Source: an uncultured Candidatus Actinomarina sp.
GTDB taxonomy: Bacteria; Actinomycetota; Acidimicrobiia; Actinomarinales; Actinomarinaceae
NCBI GenBank assembly: GCA_902533795.1
Contig: CACAND010000002.1
Coordinates: forward strand, 62,001-126,000
Direction of reading: 5' to 3'
Length of the DNA: 64,000 nucleotides
In this document: positions 53,691-62,785 of the stretch, piece after piece
Numbering within the stretch: position 1 is the first letter of the stretch
How the letters are laid out: each line of letters begins with the position of its first letter
Position numbers and translations under genes: made by a program
The notes under the pieces: model-generated
The model's input: only the letters and a program-made list of their open reading frames with translations
Told to the model about the DNA's origin: nothing
The model's database searches: none

Positions 53691-54572
53691 CTATTTTTCC
53701 TTTATTTTTGAGTAAAAACCCCTAATTTTATTGGCTAATTCTGTAGAAATATCAGTAATTGGTAGCAAGGGCTCCCCTACATCCTCCCAACTTTCTGATA
53801 ATATTTTTTTAATTGGACCTGGACTTGGTTCTTCAAAAAGTGCTTTAAAAAGTTCGCCTAAATCATTATTTATTGCCTCAGCTTTTTTAATATCATTATT
53901 TTGAACCAACTCCATCATCTCATATATTTCATTTCCAACAACATGAGAAGCTACTGAAACAACACCTTTGCCACCATTTTTTATGAAATCAAGAGTTTCA
54001 TTGTCATTACCTGAATAAATGTCAACTTTATCATGTAGGGCTTCTAATTCTTTTTTAGAAAAATCAGAATTTCCTACTGCATCCTTAATTGAATGTATAC
54101 CAATATCATCAGCAAGTGATACTAATGTTTCTAATTCAATCAAGGTGCTTGTCCGACCTGGGATGTTGTATGCCATAATTGGAAGATCTGTAACTTTTGA
54201 TACCTCTTCAAAATGTTTGAGAATTCCGAGTTGTGACGGTTTCGAATAATAAGGAGTAACAATCATTATTCCATGAACACCAACTGAATCTGCCATTTTT
54301 GTAATTTCTATAGTTTCAGAAGTTGAGTACGTTCCAGTTCCTGCAACTATGCTTGCTTTATCCCCGACAGAATCTAGTGCAGTTGTATAAATAATTTCTC
54401 TATCTTTTATTGTAAGATTAGGTGATTCTCCCGTAGTTCCTGTAAGAACAAGTCCATCTGATTTGTCATGAACTAATTTTCTACAGAGTCTCCAAAATGT
54501 ATCTGTATTGATTACACCATTGCTATCAAAAGGAGTGATTGAAGCAGTTAATAATTTTCCAAAATCAGTCAT
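53691..54572 (-). CDS. dapA: 4-hydroxy-tetrahydrodipicolinate synthase
   Basis: Condenses pyruvate and aspartate semialdehyde, the first committed step to diaminopimelate and lysine. The 293 residues show VLTGTTGESPNLTIKDRE, YNIPGRTS with the catalytic Tyr, and the Schiff-base lysine in SIKDAVGN (about residue 161). It begins one base inside the dapB stop (TAATG at 54572). It lies 33 bases before ftsK, with no clear terminator. Confidence 0.95.
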   Translation of the reverse strand: MTDFGKLLTASITPFDSNGVINTDTFWRLCRKLVHDKSDGLVLTGTTGESPNLTIKDREIIYTTALDSVGDKASIVAGTGTYSTSETIEITKMADSVGVHGIMIVTPYYSKPSQLGILKHFEEVSKVTDLPIMAYNIPGRTSTLIELETLVSLADDIGIHSIKDAVGNSDFSKKELEALHDKVDIYSGNDNETLDFIKNGGKGVVSVASHVVGNEIYEMMELVQNNDIKKAEAINNDLGELFKALFEEPSPGPIKKILSESWEDVGEPLLPITDISTELANKIRGFYSKIKEK

Positions 54573-55327
54573 TATATGTCCATCGATTTATTTAATAAAT
54601 TTTCAAGTCCGTGAATATATGAATTTTGTTGTTCCATTTCTTGCAATACTAATTGAACGCCCGACAAATATGCTTTCCGATCAAATACTTTATGTTCAAG
54701 AATAAATTCTTCATGACTATCTGTAAATACGACTTCCTGCTCAGCTAGGTATTCATCTGATCTTAATGAATATATGTTTAAAGAATTTTCATTTGATACA
54801 GCATAGTAATCACCACTTATTTCTGACGGTTCAACATTCTCAAGTGAACTGGCTAAGTCTTTTGAAGTTCCTGATGGAGCGTCTTCTTTTCCTTTATGAT
54901 GTTTTTCTACAATATGAACACTTGGAAAAATAGATGTCAGTTTTTGTGAATAAAGTTTTTGAATTGCAGCTCCAATAGAAAAGTTAGGAATGACTGATAC
55001 AGCTTTATTAGCATTCTTTAACAGCTCTAACGAGTCGCTATTTACCCCAGACGAGCCAATTATTAATTTAGACTTATTATTAATTAGTTTTGGAATGTTT
55101 TTATTGACTTCAGAAGATGGTGAAAACTCAAACATATAGTCGCAAATAATATCATCACTTATAGACAATGAATTAAATCTAGTACCAGAATTATTTGGAT
55201 CTATGATGCCAATAACTTCATAACCTTGAAGTCCATCTATGTATTCTGAAACCATAGTTCCCATGTTTCCATTGCCACCAACGACAACTACGGTTTTGTT
55301 TGTAATTTCATTCAACTTATTTTTCAC
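54572..55327 (-). CDS. dapB: 4-hydroxy-tetrahydrodipicolinate reductase
   Basis: NAD(P)H-dependent reductase acting right after DapA. The 251 residues show a Rossmann start VVVVGGNGNMGTMVSEYI and the signature VEKHHKGKEDAPSGTSKDLA with the catalytic His/Lys. It is followed by dapA with a one-base overlap, and divergent from the VWA gene, 41 bases apart. Secure call. Confidence 0.94.
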   Translation of the reverse strand: MKNKLNEITNKTVVVVGGNGNMGTMVSEYIDGLQGYEVIGIIDPNNSGTRFNSLSISDDIICDYMFEFSPSSEVNKNIPKLINNKSKLIIGSSGVNSDSLELLKNANKAVSVIPNFSIGAAIQKLYSQKLTSIFPSVHIVEKHHKGKEDAPSGTSKDLASSLENVEPSEISGDYYAVSNENSLNIYSLRSDEYLAEQEVVFTDSHEEFILEHKVFDRKAYLSGVQLVLQEMEQQNSYIHGLENLLNKSMDI

Positions 55328-55368
55328 CTTATACTTATATAGTCAGTCTTTAATGATAATGATAAAAA

Positions 55369-57321
55369 ATGGAATTTAAGAAAAAAACTTTAGAAACTCA
55401 GATAATAGAAATTTTTCAAAAAATTAGCCCAGCTATAACTCGGCTTATTCAAAGCACAATGAATAATGACAAAATAGTATTAAATCTTGGTAAAACAAAA
55501 AGTAAAAATAAAAATGAAATAAATATAAATCCATCCATATTAGTTAACTCTGTTTCAGATTCTGACTTAGAATTTAAAGAAGTCGTCATAGGAACAGTCA
55601 TCCATGAAGCCATACACTCTATGGAAGATTATAAATTTAATATAGATAAAGACTTATCAAAATTTCAAGATGAGACTGATGGGTTAAGTGATATTGATGA
55701 AGTTCTTGAGGTGCTTTCCGGACCATTTGGGAAATACATCTTTGAAATATTAGTTCATTCTTTTGAAGAATATAAATTTGTAAAAGATTTCAAAGGCCTA
55801 AGCTCAATCCTTGAGGATATTTATGAGGAATCCAGTATCAATATCAAAAATCTAAAACCTTTCAATAAATTTTTAATTTTAATGTTTCATAGTATTGCTG
55901 GTTATGTAGAAATCGACCTTCAATCTTATCCAAAAAATATAAAAGAATCAGTTAGAGAAACTTTGGCTATTTTAAATAATTTTTCTTATGACAGAGACCT
56001 TGTAGAGGACACCATTGAAATTACGATCCAAATTGCTGATATTTGCAGAAGGTACAATCTTTTACCTGATGTTGATAGTCAAACATTAGGTGAAAGAAGA
56101 GAGTCTATAGAAAAATTTGAAGATTCAGTCATAGACGATCTAAATAAAGTTTTAATCCCATCAAGTACGAATATAACTACAGGCAATACACTCGAAAAGT
56201 TTCTTGGAAAAAAAGGTAAAGAATCAGATGATGAAAACCTAAATTTTATGGATGATCATGTTTCTAAAATCGGTACATCGACAACTGTATACCTTCCAAA
56301 TGGAAAAGTTTCAAAGCTTGTAAGTACTAATTTACCAAGAACATTTAATAGCCTTTATAAAAATGGTTTGGCAACTTACAATTCACTTTTAGAGGAATGG
56401 GACCTTCCTGTATTTAAAGTTACTAATAAAATAAAGCCTTACTTTATTCATAACAAAAAAAGGCTTCGTATAAGTGGTTATGATCAGGGGGATTTATCAC
56501 CACATGTTCCACTTATGCTTGGTTCAGGAAGATACGAAAGAATGTTTGAGCAAAAACAAAGACTATCAAATAAGTCTTATGCTGTTTCATTATTAATTGA
56601 TGGAAGTGGTTCAATGCTTGAAAAAGATAAAGGAGAGTTTTATCCATGGTCATTATCAGCTGCACTAATTGGAGCAAGTTATCTAGCTCAAATATGTCAT
56701 GAATTAGATATAGATTTTGAAGTTGCAATCTTTAATAGAAGTTTTGCTGCTGATGAATTAGAAAATGAAGAGCTTTATATAAAAAGAAAGATGGCAGTAT
56801 CATCAATGTTAAATACAAATTACGGTTCAAATGCTGAGTACTATTTCAATACTACAAACCATTACTTTATCAAAAGGTTTGATGATTCTTGGAAGGCAAA
56901 TTACGAAAAATTTATTGGACTAATCGAGTTTTCAAGGAATTTAAGAGAGTCCTTGGATAAATTAGATATCAAAGATGAATATCCTCCAGCAAGTATGTTT
57001 GAGAGAGGAACAAATGTTGACGAAAGAAACATTATGTTTTCAACTAAACGACTATTGGAAAAAGGATCGAAAACAAAATTGCTAGCTGTACTTTCAGATG
57101 GTATGACACGTGGCTCATTAAACGATTTGAAAAGTTCAATCAACTATGCAACAAAAGTTGGTATTGATGTCATTGGTATCGGAATAGGTGAAAGAGGAAC
57201 ATGGAAAGAATATATAAACAAAACACAGATAAATCAACCTGAAGAACTAATACATTCAATAGTAAACATCACAAAGGATATACTTATAAAGAATATTGAG
57301 GAATCTACAGGAGTAGCATAA
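55369..57321 (+). CDS. VWA-domain protein with an N-terminal HExxH metallopeptidase-like segment (CobT/CoxE-like)
   Basis: A 650-residue protein. The N-terminal part has H79-E80-A-I-H83 (VIHEAIHSMEDYKF) and, about 50 residues on, H130-S-F-E-E134 (VHSFEEYKF), a repeat-like partner that may supply the third metal ligand. The C-terminal half (about 405-645) is a von Willebrand A domain with MIDAS D411-G-S413-G-S415 (LLIDGSGSML) and LSDGMT. This layout recalls CobT and related VWA-peptidase proteins that work with a MoxR/CobS-type AAA+ ATPase. The ATPase gene follows at once, with a TAATG junction (57321). Substrate unknown. Confidence 0.8.
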   Translation: MEFKKKTLETQIIEIFQKISPAITRLIQSTMNNDKIVLNLGKTKSKNKNEININPSILVNSVSDSDLEFKEVVIGTVIHEAIHSMEDYKFNIDKDLSKFQDETDGLSDIDEVLEVLSGPFGKYIFEILVHSFEEYKFVKDFKGLSSILEDIYEESSINIKNLKPFNKFLILMFHSIAGYVEIDLQSYPKNIKESVRETLAILNNFSYDRDLVEDTIEITIQIADICRRYNLLPDVDSQTLGERRESIEKFEDSVIDDLNKVLIPSSTNITTGNTLEKFLGKKGKESDDENLNFMDDHVSKIGTSTTVYLPNGKVSKLVSTNLPRTFNSLYKNGLATYNSLLEEWDLPVFKVTNKIKPYFIHNKKRLRISGYDQGDLSPHVPLMLGSGRYERMFEQKQRLSNKSYAVSLLIDGSGSMLEKDKGEFYPWSLSAALIGASYLAQICHELDIDFEVAIFNRSFAADELENEELYIKRKMAVSSMLNTNYGSNAEYYFNTTNHYFIKRFDDSWKANYEKFIGLIEFSRNLRESLDKLDIKDEYPPASMFERGTNVDERNIMFSTKRLLEKGSKTKLLAVLSDGMTRGSLNDLKSSINYATKVGIDVIGIGIGERGTWKEYINKTQINQPEELIHSIVNITKDILIKNIEESTGVA

Positions 57322-58307
57322 TGGCAGATCAAAATTTTAAAAATCCCAATGGAAAGGGAAATGTAACTCTTAAAGAGTGTAAACTAACAAAATCAACAAA
57401 CGATTACGACTCAAGGTCGGAGCGGATTCCAGATGTTGATAAAAATTATGTAGATTTTGGAATTCAATTTAAATTAGCACAAATCATTGAAAGTAAAGAA
57501 AAGACATTCGACAATGAAATACCAATTCATATTGCGCTAAAAGGACACATGGGCACAGGTAAAGATCATGATATTGAACAACTTGCTGCAAAGCTAAAAT
57601 ATCCATACTATCGAATTCCACTTTCTGGTGAAGTTAGAGATGTTACATTACTTGGATCAGTTCAGCTATATGGTGATGGTGTGGGTGGAACTGATAGCAA
57701 ATGGCAAGATGGTGAATTAACAAGAGCTTTGAGAGGTCCATCTATTATTAATTTATCAGAACTTAATGCTGCTGGACCTGAAGTACTTTTTGCTTTGCAC
57801 TCTTTGCTTGATAGGCATAAAAAATTAGAGTTACCAAACGGTGAAGTGATTGAATTAAGGAATGATTCCTACATTTTTGGAACAATGAACCCAACTAGCC
57901 TTAGAGATTATGCAGGTACACAAACATTAAATAAAGCATTTGCTGATAGATGGGTTATTTGGGATAAGCCATTTCCTAATAAAGAACAACTTGAATCAAT
58001 TTTTAAAAAACGATATCCAAAATTACAAAAAGAATTTACAGATTTAATTATCAAATTAGCTATCGAAATCAATAACTCATTTTTATCAGATGATATAAGC
58101 GTAAACATTGAGACACCTATGAGTTTAAGAACGGTAGTTGAAAGGATTCCAGTTGGTTTAGATCTATACAAAAACTCATCTGATCCTCTTTTTGAGACCT
58201 GGAACAACATGGTACTTCCTCATGTTAACCCAGAGGACTTAGACCATTATTCTACGTTATGGAATACTGTTGTGAGAAATGGCCCTAATCTCAAACCTGT
58301 TCTGTAA
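57321..58307 (+). CDS. CobS/MoxR-type AAA+ ATPase with altered Walker motifs
   Basis: A 328-residue AAA+ protein of the CobS/MoxR group: GHMGTGKDHDIEQLAAKLKY (75-94), YRIPLSGEV, LTRALRGPSIINLSELNAAGPE (133-154), and FGTMNPTSLRDYAGTQTL with conserved sensor-1 Asn. Walker A carries Asp at the usual Ser/Thr (GTGKD, residue 82) and Walker B reads NLSEL, with Ser in place of the first Asp while E147 remains. ATP use may thus be weak or altered. It is coupled to the VWA gene upstream. The pair is chelatase-like, but no large chelatase subunit is in the window. Confidence 0.8.
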   Translation: MADQNFKNPNGKGNVTLKECKLTKSTNDYDSRSERIPDVDKNYVDFGIQFKLAQIIESKEKTFDNEIPIHIALKGHMGTGKDHDIEQLAAKLKYPYYRIPLSGEVRDVTLLGSVQLYGDGVGGTDSKWQDGELTRALRGPSIINLSELNAAGPEVLFALHSLLDRHKKLELPNGEVIELRNDSYIFGTMNPTSLRDYAGTQTLNKAFADRWVIWDKPFPNKEQLESIFKKRYPKLQKEFTDLIIKLAIEINNSFLSDDISVNIETPMSLRTVVERIPVGLDLYKNSSDPLFETWNNMVLPHVNPEDLDHYSTLWNTVVRNGPNLKPVL

Positions 58308-58746
58308 TCAATTTCACTAAAGGAATATCTCTATCAGTTTTTGAACGATATAAATTAAAAGTCGGATATACAGCAGTTAACAAACTCCAATATTTTTCTT
58401 TATCATCAGTTTTAACAACGGAAGGTTTTACGTTTTGGTATTCTTTATTAACAAATACTCTCACATTTTGATTATCTATGTTATAAAACCAATCAGGAGT
58501 TTTATCACGACCACCATATGATGCAGCAACTAAATACCCGTCATCGATCTGAACATAAGTCAAAGGAGTTTTTCTAATTTTATTTGATTTTCGTCCAATA
58601 GTTTCAAGAAGTAATATATTGTCCCCTATTAATATCTTGCCAGCTTTTGTTTGATTAAACTTTATCAGCTTTGTGTGCAAAAATGTGATAAATCTGACGA
58701 GCCACGTAGGCCAATAAGAAAATGTTTTGCCTAATATTTTCCAGAT
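58291..58746 (-). CDS. DDN-family F420-dependent nitroreductase/quinone reductase-like protein
   Basis: Split-barrel protein of the deazaflavin-dependent nitroreductase family. LLLETIGRKSNKIRKTPLTYV and YLVAASYGGRDKTPDWFYNI are the family signature; members reduce quinones or nitro compounds using F420H2. The only AUG-like alternatives are a TTG at 58680, which cuts off a conserved N-terminus (IWKILGKTF onward), and an ATC at 58746, which stands six bases after a good GGAG site. I take the ATC start tentatively: it restores a family-typical length of 151. The gene converges with the ATPase gene. Confidence 0.75.
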   Translation of the reverse strand: MWKILGKTFSYWPTWLVRFITFLHTKLIKFNQTKAGKILIGDNILLLETIGRKSNKIRKTPLTYVQIDDGYLVAASYGGRDKTPDWFYNIDNQNVRVFVNKEYQNVKPSVVKTDDKEKYWSLLTAVYPTFNLYRSKTDRDIPLVKLITEQV

Positions 58747-58749
58747 AAA

Positions 58750-58959
58750 TTACTCCGGAGAGTCTTGATTCTTATTTTTAAAACCATCGATTTTGTTTTG
58801 AAAATCTTTTATTTTTTGATCAATATCTGACATTTCTAAATTTGTAACTTCTTCTTTTAGTTTGTCGATTTGCTCTTTAACAAACTTATTTTCATTGAAA
58901 ACATCATAAAAAACTTTTAACAAAACTGTTGAAATTAATAACTTTAAGATTTTCTTCAT
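58750..58959 (-). CDS. Small membrane-anchored coiled-coil protein
   Basis: A 69-residue protein with an N-terminal hydrophobic segment (about 4-20, KLLISTVLLKVFYDV) and a charged heptad-like helix (about 28-60, KEQIDKLKEEVTNLE, KIKDFQNKIDGFKNK). It resembles many small anchored coiled-coil proteins, with no assigned family. Its stop TAA lies directly before the frame of the DDN-like gene (58291-58746), so the two are probably translated from one message. Confidence 0.6.
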   Translation of the reverse strand: MKKILKLLISTVLLKVFYDVFNENKFVKEQIDKLKEEVTNLEMSDIDQKIKDFQNKIDGFKNKNQDSPE

Positions 58960-59050
58960 ATATAGATAATAAGAAGATTTAAGTTATAAATAAAGCATTT
59001 TATTTAATGTTCTTATTGGGAAAAGTGATTTTCACAATTATTATTGTATT

Positions 59051-59788
59051 GTGAAAGATTTATTAAGTAGTTTAGTTGCAGAGCAACAACTTCTAGACCA
59101 GTATCTCCAAAGTATTCCCGTAAGAAACTGGAACACTAAAACTACATTTAAAAATTGGAATATAACAAACCATGTAAGCTACCTTGCAGGATTAGAAGAT
59201 TTAGCATTTAATGCAATGAAGGGCAAAGGCACTGATTTTAATAGATTTAGAGGTCCAAGTGGATTAGGAAAATTTGAAAAAGAATGCATTAAAAAAGGCA
59301 ACGACATGCGACCACAAGACGTTATTGAGTGGTGGAGATTATCGAGAGCAAAAGTTGTTGAAAATTTAGCTAAAGGTTCAGCTGGTAAAAAAATTAAATG
59401 GTGGAATAAAGAAATAGACTATCAAACATTTGCATCTTCAAAGCTTGCCGAAACATGGGCTCATGGATTAGATATTTATGACAGTATGAAAAAAGACTAC
59501 GAAGACACTGTGAGAATTGAGCACGTAGCTTTATTTGGATGGCTAAATGCTGAATTTACAAGTAAACAAAATAAACTTAAACATAAGGATTTAAGAATTG
59601 AATTAATAGGTCCAGAATATAGAGCCTGGCAATTTGGAAATGAGAAATCTGAAAATAGCATAAAAGGAAATGCAAGCGATTGGTGTAGAATCGTAACCGG
59701 AAGAACGGGTAAGGGATTTAAGCCTACGTTAACTACCGAAGGTGACTATGCTAAAAAATTTATCAAACTGCAACACGCCAAAATATAG
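59051..59788 (+). CDS. TIGR03084-type maleylpyruvate isomerase/DinB-like protein
   Basis: A 245-residue protein that matches the actinobacterial TIGR03084 metal-binding group: an N-terminal four-helix DinB-like MDMPI domain and a C-terminal wHTH-like sterol-carrier-associated part. FASSKLAETWAHGLDIYD (about 130-147) is the metal-binding His motif. It starts with GTG at 59051. Members are thiol-dependent enzymes such as maleylpyruvate isomerase; the substrate here is not known. Confidence 0.83.
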   Translation: MKDLLSSLVAEQQLLDQYLQSIPVRNWNTKTTFKNWNITNHVSYLAGLEDLAFNAMKGKGTDFNRFRGPSGLGKFEKECIKKGNDMRPQDVIEWWRLSRAKVVENLAKGSAGKKIKWWNKEIDYQTFASSKLAETWAHGLDIYDSMKKDYEDTVRIEHVALFGWLNAEFTSKQNKLKHKDLRIELIGPEYRAWQFGNEKSENSIKGNASDWCRIVTGRTGKGFKPTLTTEGDYAKKFIKLQHAKI

Positions 59789-59791
59789 AAT

Positions 59792-60556
59792 ATGATAATT
59801 CTTGGTGTTATACACCTTAAAGGTTTACCTGGCTCACCGTCTAATAAATTAAATCTTGAAGAAATTACAGAACTAGCACAAAATGACATTGACAACCTTT
59901 CAAAAGCTGGCGTTAATGGAATTATTGTTGAAAATTTTGGTGATGTACCGTTCGTTAAAAATGATGTTTCAAAGCGAACTGTAGCAAGTTTAACTTCGGT
60001 AATACAAAATCTAAATATTGATTCAAAATTAAAAATAGGTGTAAATGTTTTAAGAAATGATGGAATTGCTGCATTGTCTATTGCTGAAGCAACAAATGCA
60101 GATTTTGTAAGAATAAATGTCTTGAATAATGTAATGATGTTTACAGATCAGGGAATAATTGAGGGTGAAGCAAATAAAATCGCAGAATTCAATAAAAGTT
60201 TAAATAAAGATATAGAAATTTTTGCCGATGTCTTCGTTAAGCATGCTGTTCCGCCAGAAGGATCAAAAATAGAAAACCATACTGAGGAATTAATCAACCG
60301 CGCAGGAGCAGATGTTGTAATAGTTACTGGTGATGGGACAGGTCATGAAATAAATATTGATGATTTGAACAAAGTAAGAAATATAGTTCCATCTGGTAAG
60401 TTAGCAATTGGATCTGGCGTAAATGAAACAAATATAGATAAATATGAAGATATTGCAGATATATTGATCATTGGAACAAGTTTTAAGTTAGACAACAACG
60501 TAGAAAATCCTGTTGATTTTGAGAGAACAAAGAAAATAATCGACCAAATAAATTAA
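59792..60556 (+). CDS. BtpA/SgcQ-family TIM-barrel protein
   Basis: A 254-residue protein of the BtpA family: ILGVIHLKGLPGSPSN at the start, VNGIIVENFGDVPFVK, then ADFVRINVL, EIFADVFVKHAVP and GADVVIVTGDGTG. Cyanobacterial BtpA supports photosystem I assembly, but in non-photosynthetic bacteria the family is an uncharacterised putative sugar-related enzyme. It follows the MDMPI-like gene by three bases, suggesting joint expression. Function unknown. Confidence 0.86.
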   Translation: MIILGVIHLKGLPGSPSNKLNLEEITELAQNDIDNLSKAGVNGIIVENFGDVPFVKNDVSKRTVASLTSVIQNLNIDSKLKIGVNVLRNDGIAALSIAEATNADFVRINVLNNVMMFTDQGIIEGEANKIAEFNKSLNKDIEIFADVFVKHAVPPEGSKIENHTEELINRAGADVVIVTGDGTGHEINIDDLNKVRNIVPSGKLAIGSGVNETNIDKYEDIADILIIGTSFKLDNNVENPVDFERTKKIIDQIN

Positions 60557-60607
60557 TTTCTAATAAAACTCTAAAATATCTCATTGGTTACTATCATTTC
60601 TATTTGA

Positions 60608-61546
60608 ATGGAAGTCATACTCAATCCAGCAATTATTTTATTTTTGACAGGAATTGCAATTGGACAAATATTTAAGGACACACTTCCTCAATTTCTTTCT
60701 AAATACCTGGGATATTATTTATTAGTTTCGCTCGGACTAAAGGGTGGAATAAGCTTAAGAGAAAATGGATTTACCTCAGAAGTAACGAATGTTCTATCGC
60801 TTGGTGTATTTTTTGCGTTAATAATACCCCTAATCGCATATTTTTATTTAAAAAATATTTTAGAAATCGATGATGCTGCAGCCCTTTCAGGTACTTATGG
60901 ATCAGTAAGTGCAATAACATTTGTTACCGCATTAACATACCTTACTTCAAGTTCACAAGAATTTGATAATTATATGTCCGCAGTACTTGTTGTGATGGAG
61001 TTTCCAGCAATATTTATGGCACTCTATTTAGTGACAAAAAATAAAAATAAGAAACAAAATAATTTTGAAACAATAAAAAAAGCTTTCTTGGAAGTACCAA
61101 ACATATTGTTAATAACATCACTTTTTGTTGGAATAATTTTTCAAAATCAATTAATTGGTAATATTGACTTTTTTATCGTTACCATTTTTGATTATGTTCT
61201 TTATCTATTTTTATTTGTAATGGGCACACGAGTAGCAAGAAGGTTATCAGAAATAAGAGAAAAAGGTTTGAATTTAATTTTGTTTGCTTTGGTTACTCCC
61301 CTAATAGGATCTATTCTTGCATTAATTGCATCAAATTTGTTCACACTAACGGTTGGAAATGCAACGTTGCTAATGGTTTTAACAGCAAGTGCAAGTTACA
61401 TAGCAGTTCCTGCTGTAGTAAAAGATGCAATTCCAAATGCAAATCCCGCAATATATCTTGGATTGAGTTTAGGTGTTACTTTTCCATTTAATATCATTAT
61501 CGGTATTCCTCTGTATAACGAATTAGCAAAATATTTTATAGGTTAA
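60608..61546 (+). CDS. SbtA-family sodium/bicarbonate symporter-like protein
   Basis: A 312-residue membrane protein with about ten helices. Family marks are LLVSLGLKGGISL near residue 40, and YGSVSAITFVTALTYL near residue 96, the duplicated SbtA signature, plus ASASYIAVPAVVKDAIPNAN in the second half. Cyanobacterial SbtA takes up bicarbonate with sodium. Whether this protein moves bicarbonate or another anion cannot be told. It is followed by a PPC-domain protein at the place where cyanobacteria carry the PII-like regulator SbtB. Confidence 0.85.
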   Translation: MEVILNPAIILFLTGIAIGQIFKDTLPQFLSKYLGYYLLVSLGLKGGISLRENGFTSEVTNVLSLGVFFALIIPLIAYFYLKNILEIDDAAALSGTYGSVSAITFVTALTYLTSSSQEFDNYMSAVLVVMEFPAIFMALYLVTKNKNKKQNNFETIKKAFLEVPNILLITSLFVGIIFQNQLIGNIDFFIVTIFDYVLYLFLFVMGTRVARRLSEIREKGLNLILFALVTPLIGSILALIASNLFTLTVGNATLLMVLTASASYIAVPAVVKDAIPNANPAIYLGLSLGVTFPFNIIIGIPLYNELAKYFIG

Positions 61547-61565
61547 TTAAACTTAAAAATATAAA

Positions 61566-62009
61566 ATGTACGTTCGTAAATATAAAGTAAATAGAGAAAT
61601 TGTTCACTATGTAAAGTTTGAAAAAGATACATTATTGCTTGAATCACTTACTGAGTATGCAATCAAAAATAAAATAAAAACAGCTGAAATATCATTTATT
61701 GGAGCTGTTCAGAATTTAAATGTACTTTATTTCAATCAAGAATCAAAAGAATACGAAGAACACTTTTTTAAAGGTGGCTTTGAAGTTTTAAGTGGCCTTG
61801 GGAATATAACTTTATTTGATGACAAACCACTAGTTCATATACACATATCTGTATCTGACAAAGATGGAAAAGCTTTTGGTGGACATCTCACAGAGGGATC
61901 TAAAACTTGGTTGATTGAAGCAATAATAAGAGAGCCAACCTTTATTAAAAGATTATTTATCAGAAGATCATATGATAAAGAATTAAATTTAAATGTATGG
62001 AGTGATTAA
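61566..62009 (+). CDS. PPC/DUF296 domain protein
   Basis: A 147-residue protein with a single PPC domain (DUF296), a trimeric fold found alone in bacteria and with AT-hooks in plants. Signature: GGFEVLSGLGNITLFDDKPLVHIHISVSD and AFGGHLTEG, with conserved histidines that can bind metal. No AT-hook is present. It follows SbtA by 19 bases and is followed by a convergent SDR gene (overlap four bases). A role in SbtA regulation is only a context guess. Confidence 0.87.
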   Translation: MYVRKYKVNREIVHYVKFEKDTLLLESLTEYAIKNKIKTAEISFIGAVQNLNVLYFNQESKEYEEHFFKGGFEVLSGLGNITLFDDKPLVHIHISVSDKDGKAFGGHLTEGSKTWLIEAIIREPTFIKRLFIRRSYDKELNLNVWSD

Positions 62010-62737
62010 GATAACGAGTTTCCGTTAATACTAAATCCTCCATCTATCGTTAAAATTTCTCCAGTAATCCAGCTTGCGTCATCAGAACATAGGAAATAAA
62101 CTGCTTCAGCAATATCTTCCGGCTCTCCTAGTTTTTGTAACAAATGTAAATTTTTTGAATATTCTTCGTTTTCCCATAAAAGTTGAGATAGCTTAGTTCG
62201 TACAATTGCTGGAGCTACTCCATTAACCCTTATATCTGGAGCAAGTTCATAAGCAAGTTGTTTTGTCATATAAATTAATGCAGCTTTCGAAATATTATAT
62301 GCTCCCATTAAATCAGAAGGAAAATAACCTGCCACTGAACAGATGTTTAAAATTGCGGTGCTTAACTCATTTTTATATGCTGCCCTAGCCCAAAGTAGTG
62401 GACCTTTTTGGTTAACTGCCCACGTTTTTTCGAGTGCTCCCATATCAACATCCATAAGATTTCCACCAGCTGGATTAGTACCAGCATTATTGACCAATAT
62501 GTCTAATGATCCAAATTGTTCATTAATTTCTTTACATGTTTGGTCAGCTGCTGCCTCATCATCAGCTTTAGCCATAACCGTATGGAAGTTTTCATTGTTA
62601 ACAGTTTGTTTTAATTCTTCAAGAGTGTCAGGTTTTCGTCCGGTTACGATAACATTTGAATCGCCATCATCTAAATATTTTTGAGCTATAGATAAACCTA
62701 TTCCTCTTGTTCCACCTGTTATAAGTACTGTTTTCAT
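62006..62737 (-). CDS. Short-chain dehydrogenase/reductase
   Basis: A 243-residue classical SDR. Start MKTVLITGGTRGIGLSIAQ with TGxxxGIG, then NNAGTNPAGG, the catalytic Ser in ICSVAG and YNISKAAL (Y-x-x-x-K), and WITGEILTIDGG. I start at the ATG at 62737 because the nucleotide motif begins there; an ATG at 62755 adds six residues. Substrate unknown. It is divergent from the MFS gene, 48 bases apart. Confidence 0.9.
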   Translation of the reverse strand: MKTVLITGGTRGIGLSIAQKYLDDGDSNVIVTGRKPDTLEELKQTVNNENFHTVMAKADDEAAADQTCKEINEQFGSLDILVNNAGTNPAGGNLMDVDMGALEKTWAVNQKGPLLWARAAYKNELSTAILNICSVAGYFPSDLMGAYNISKAALIYMTKQLAYELAPDIRVNGVAPAIVRTKLSQLLWENEEYSKNLHLLQKLGEPEDIAEAVYFLCSDDASWITGEILTIDGGFSINGNSLS

Positions 62738-62785
62738 AGACTTAATTATACCCATAAAACAGATACCAGTTACAGTAATTGAGTT

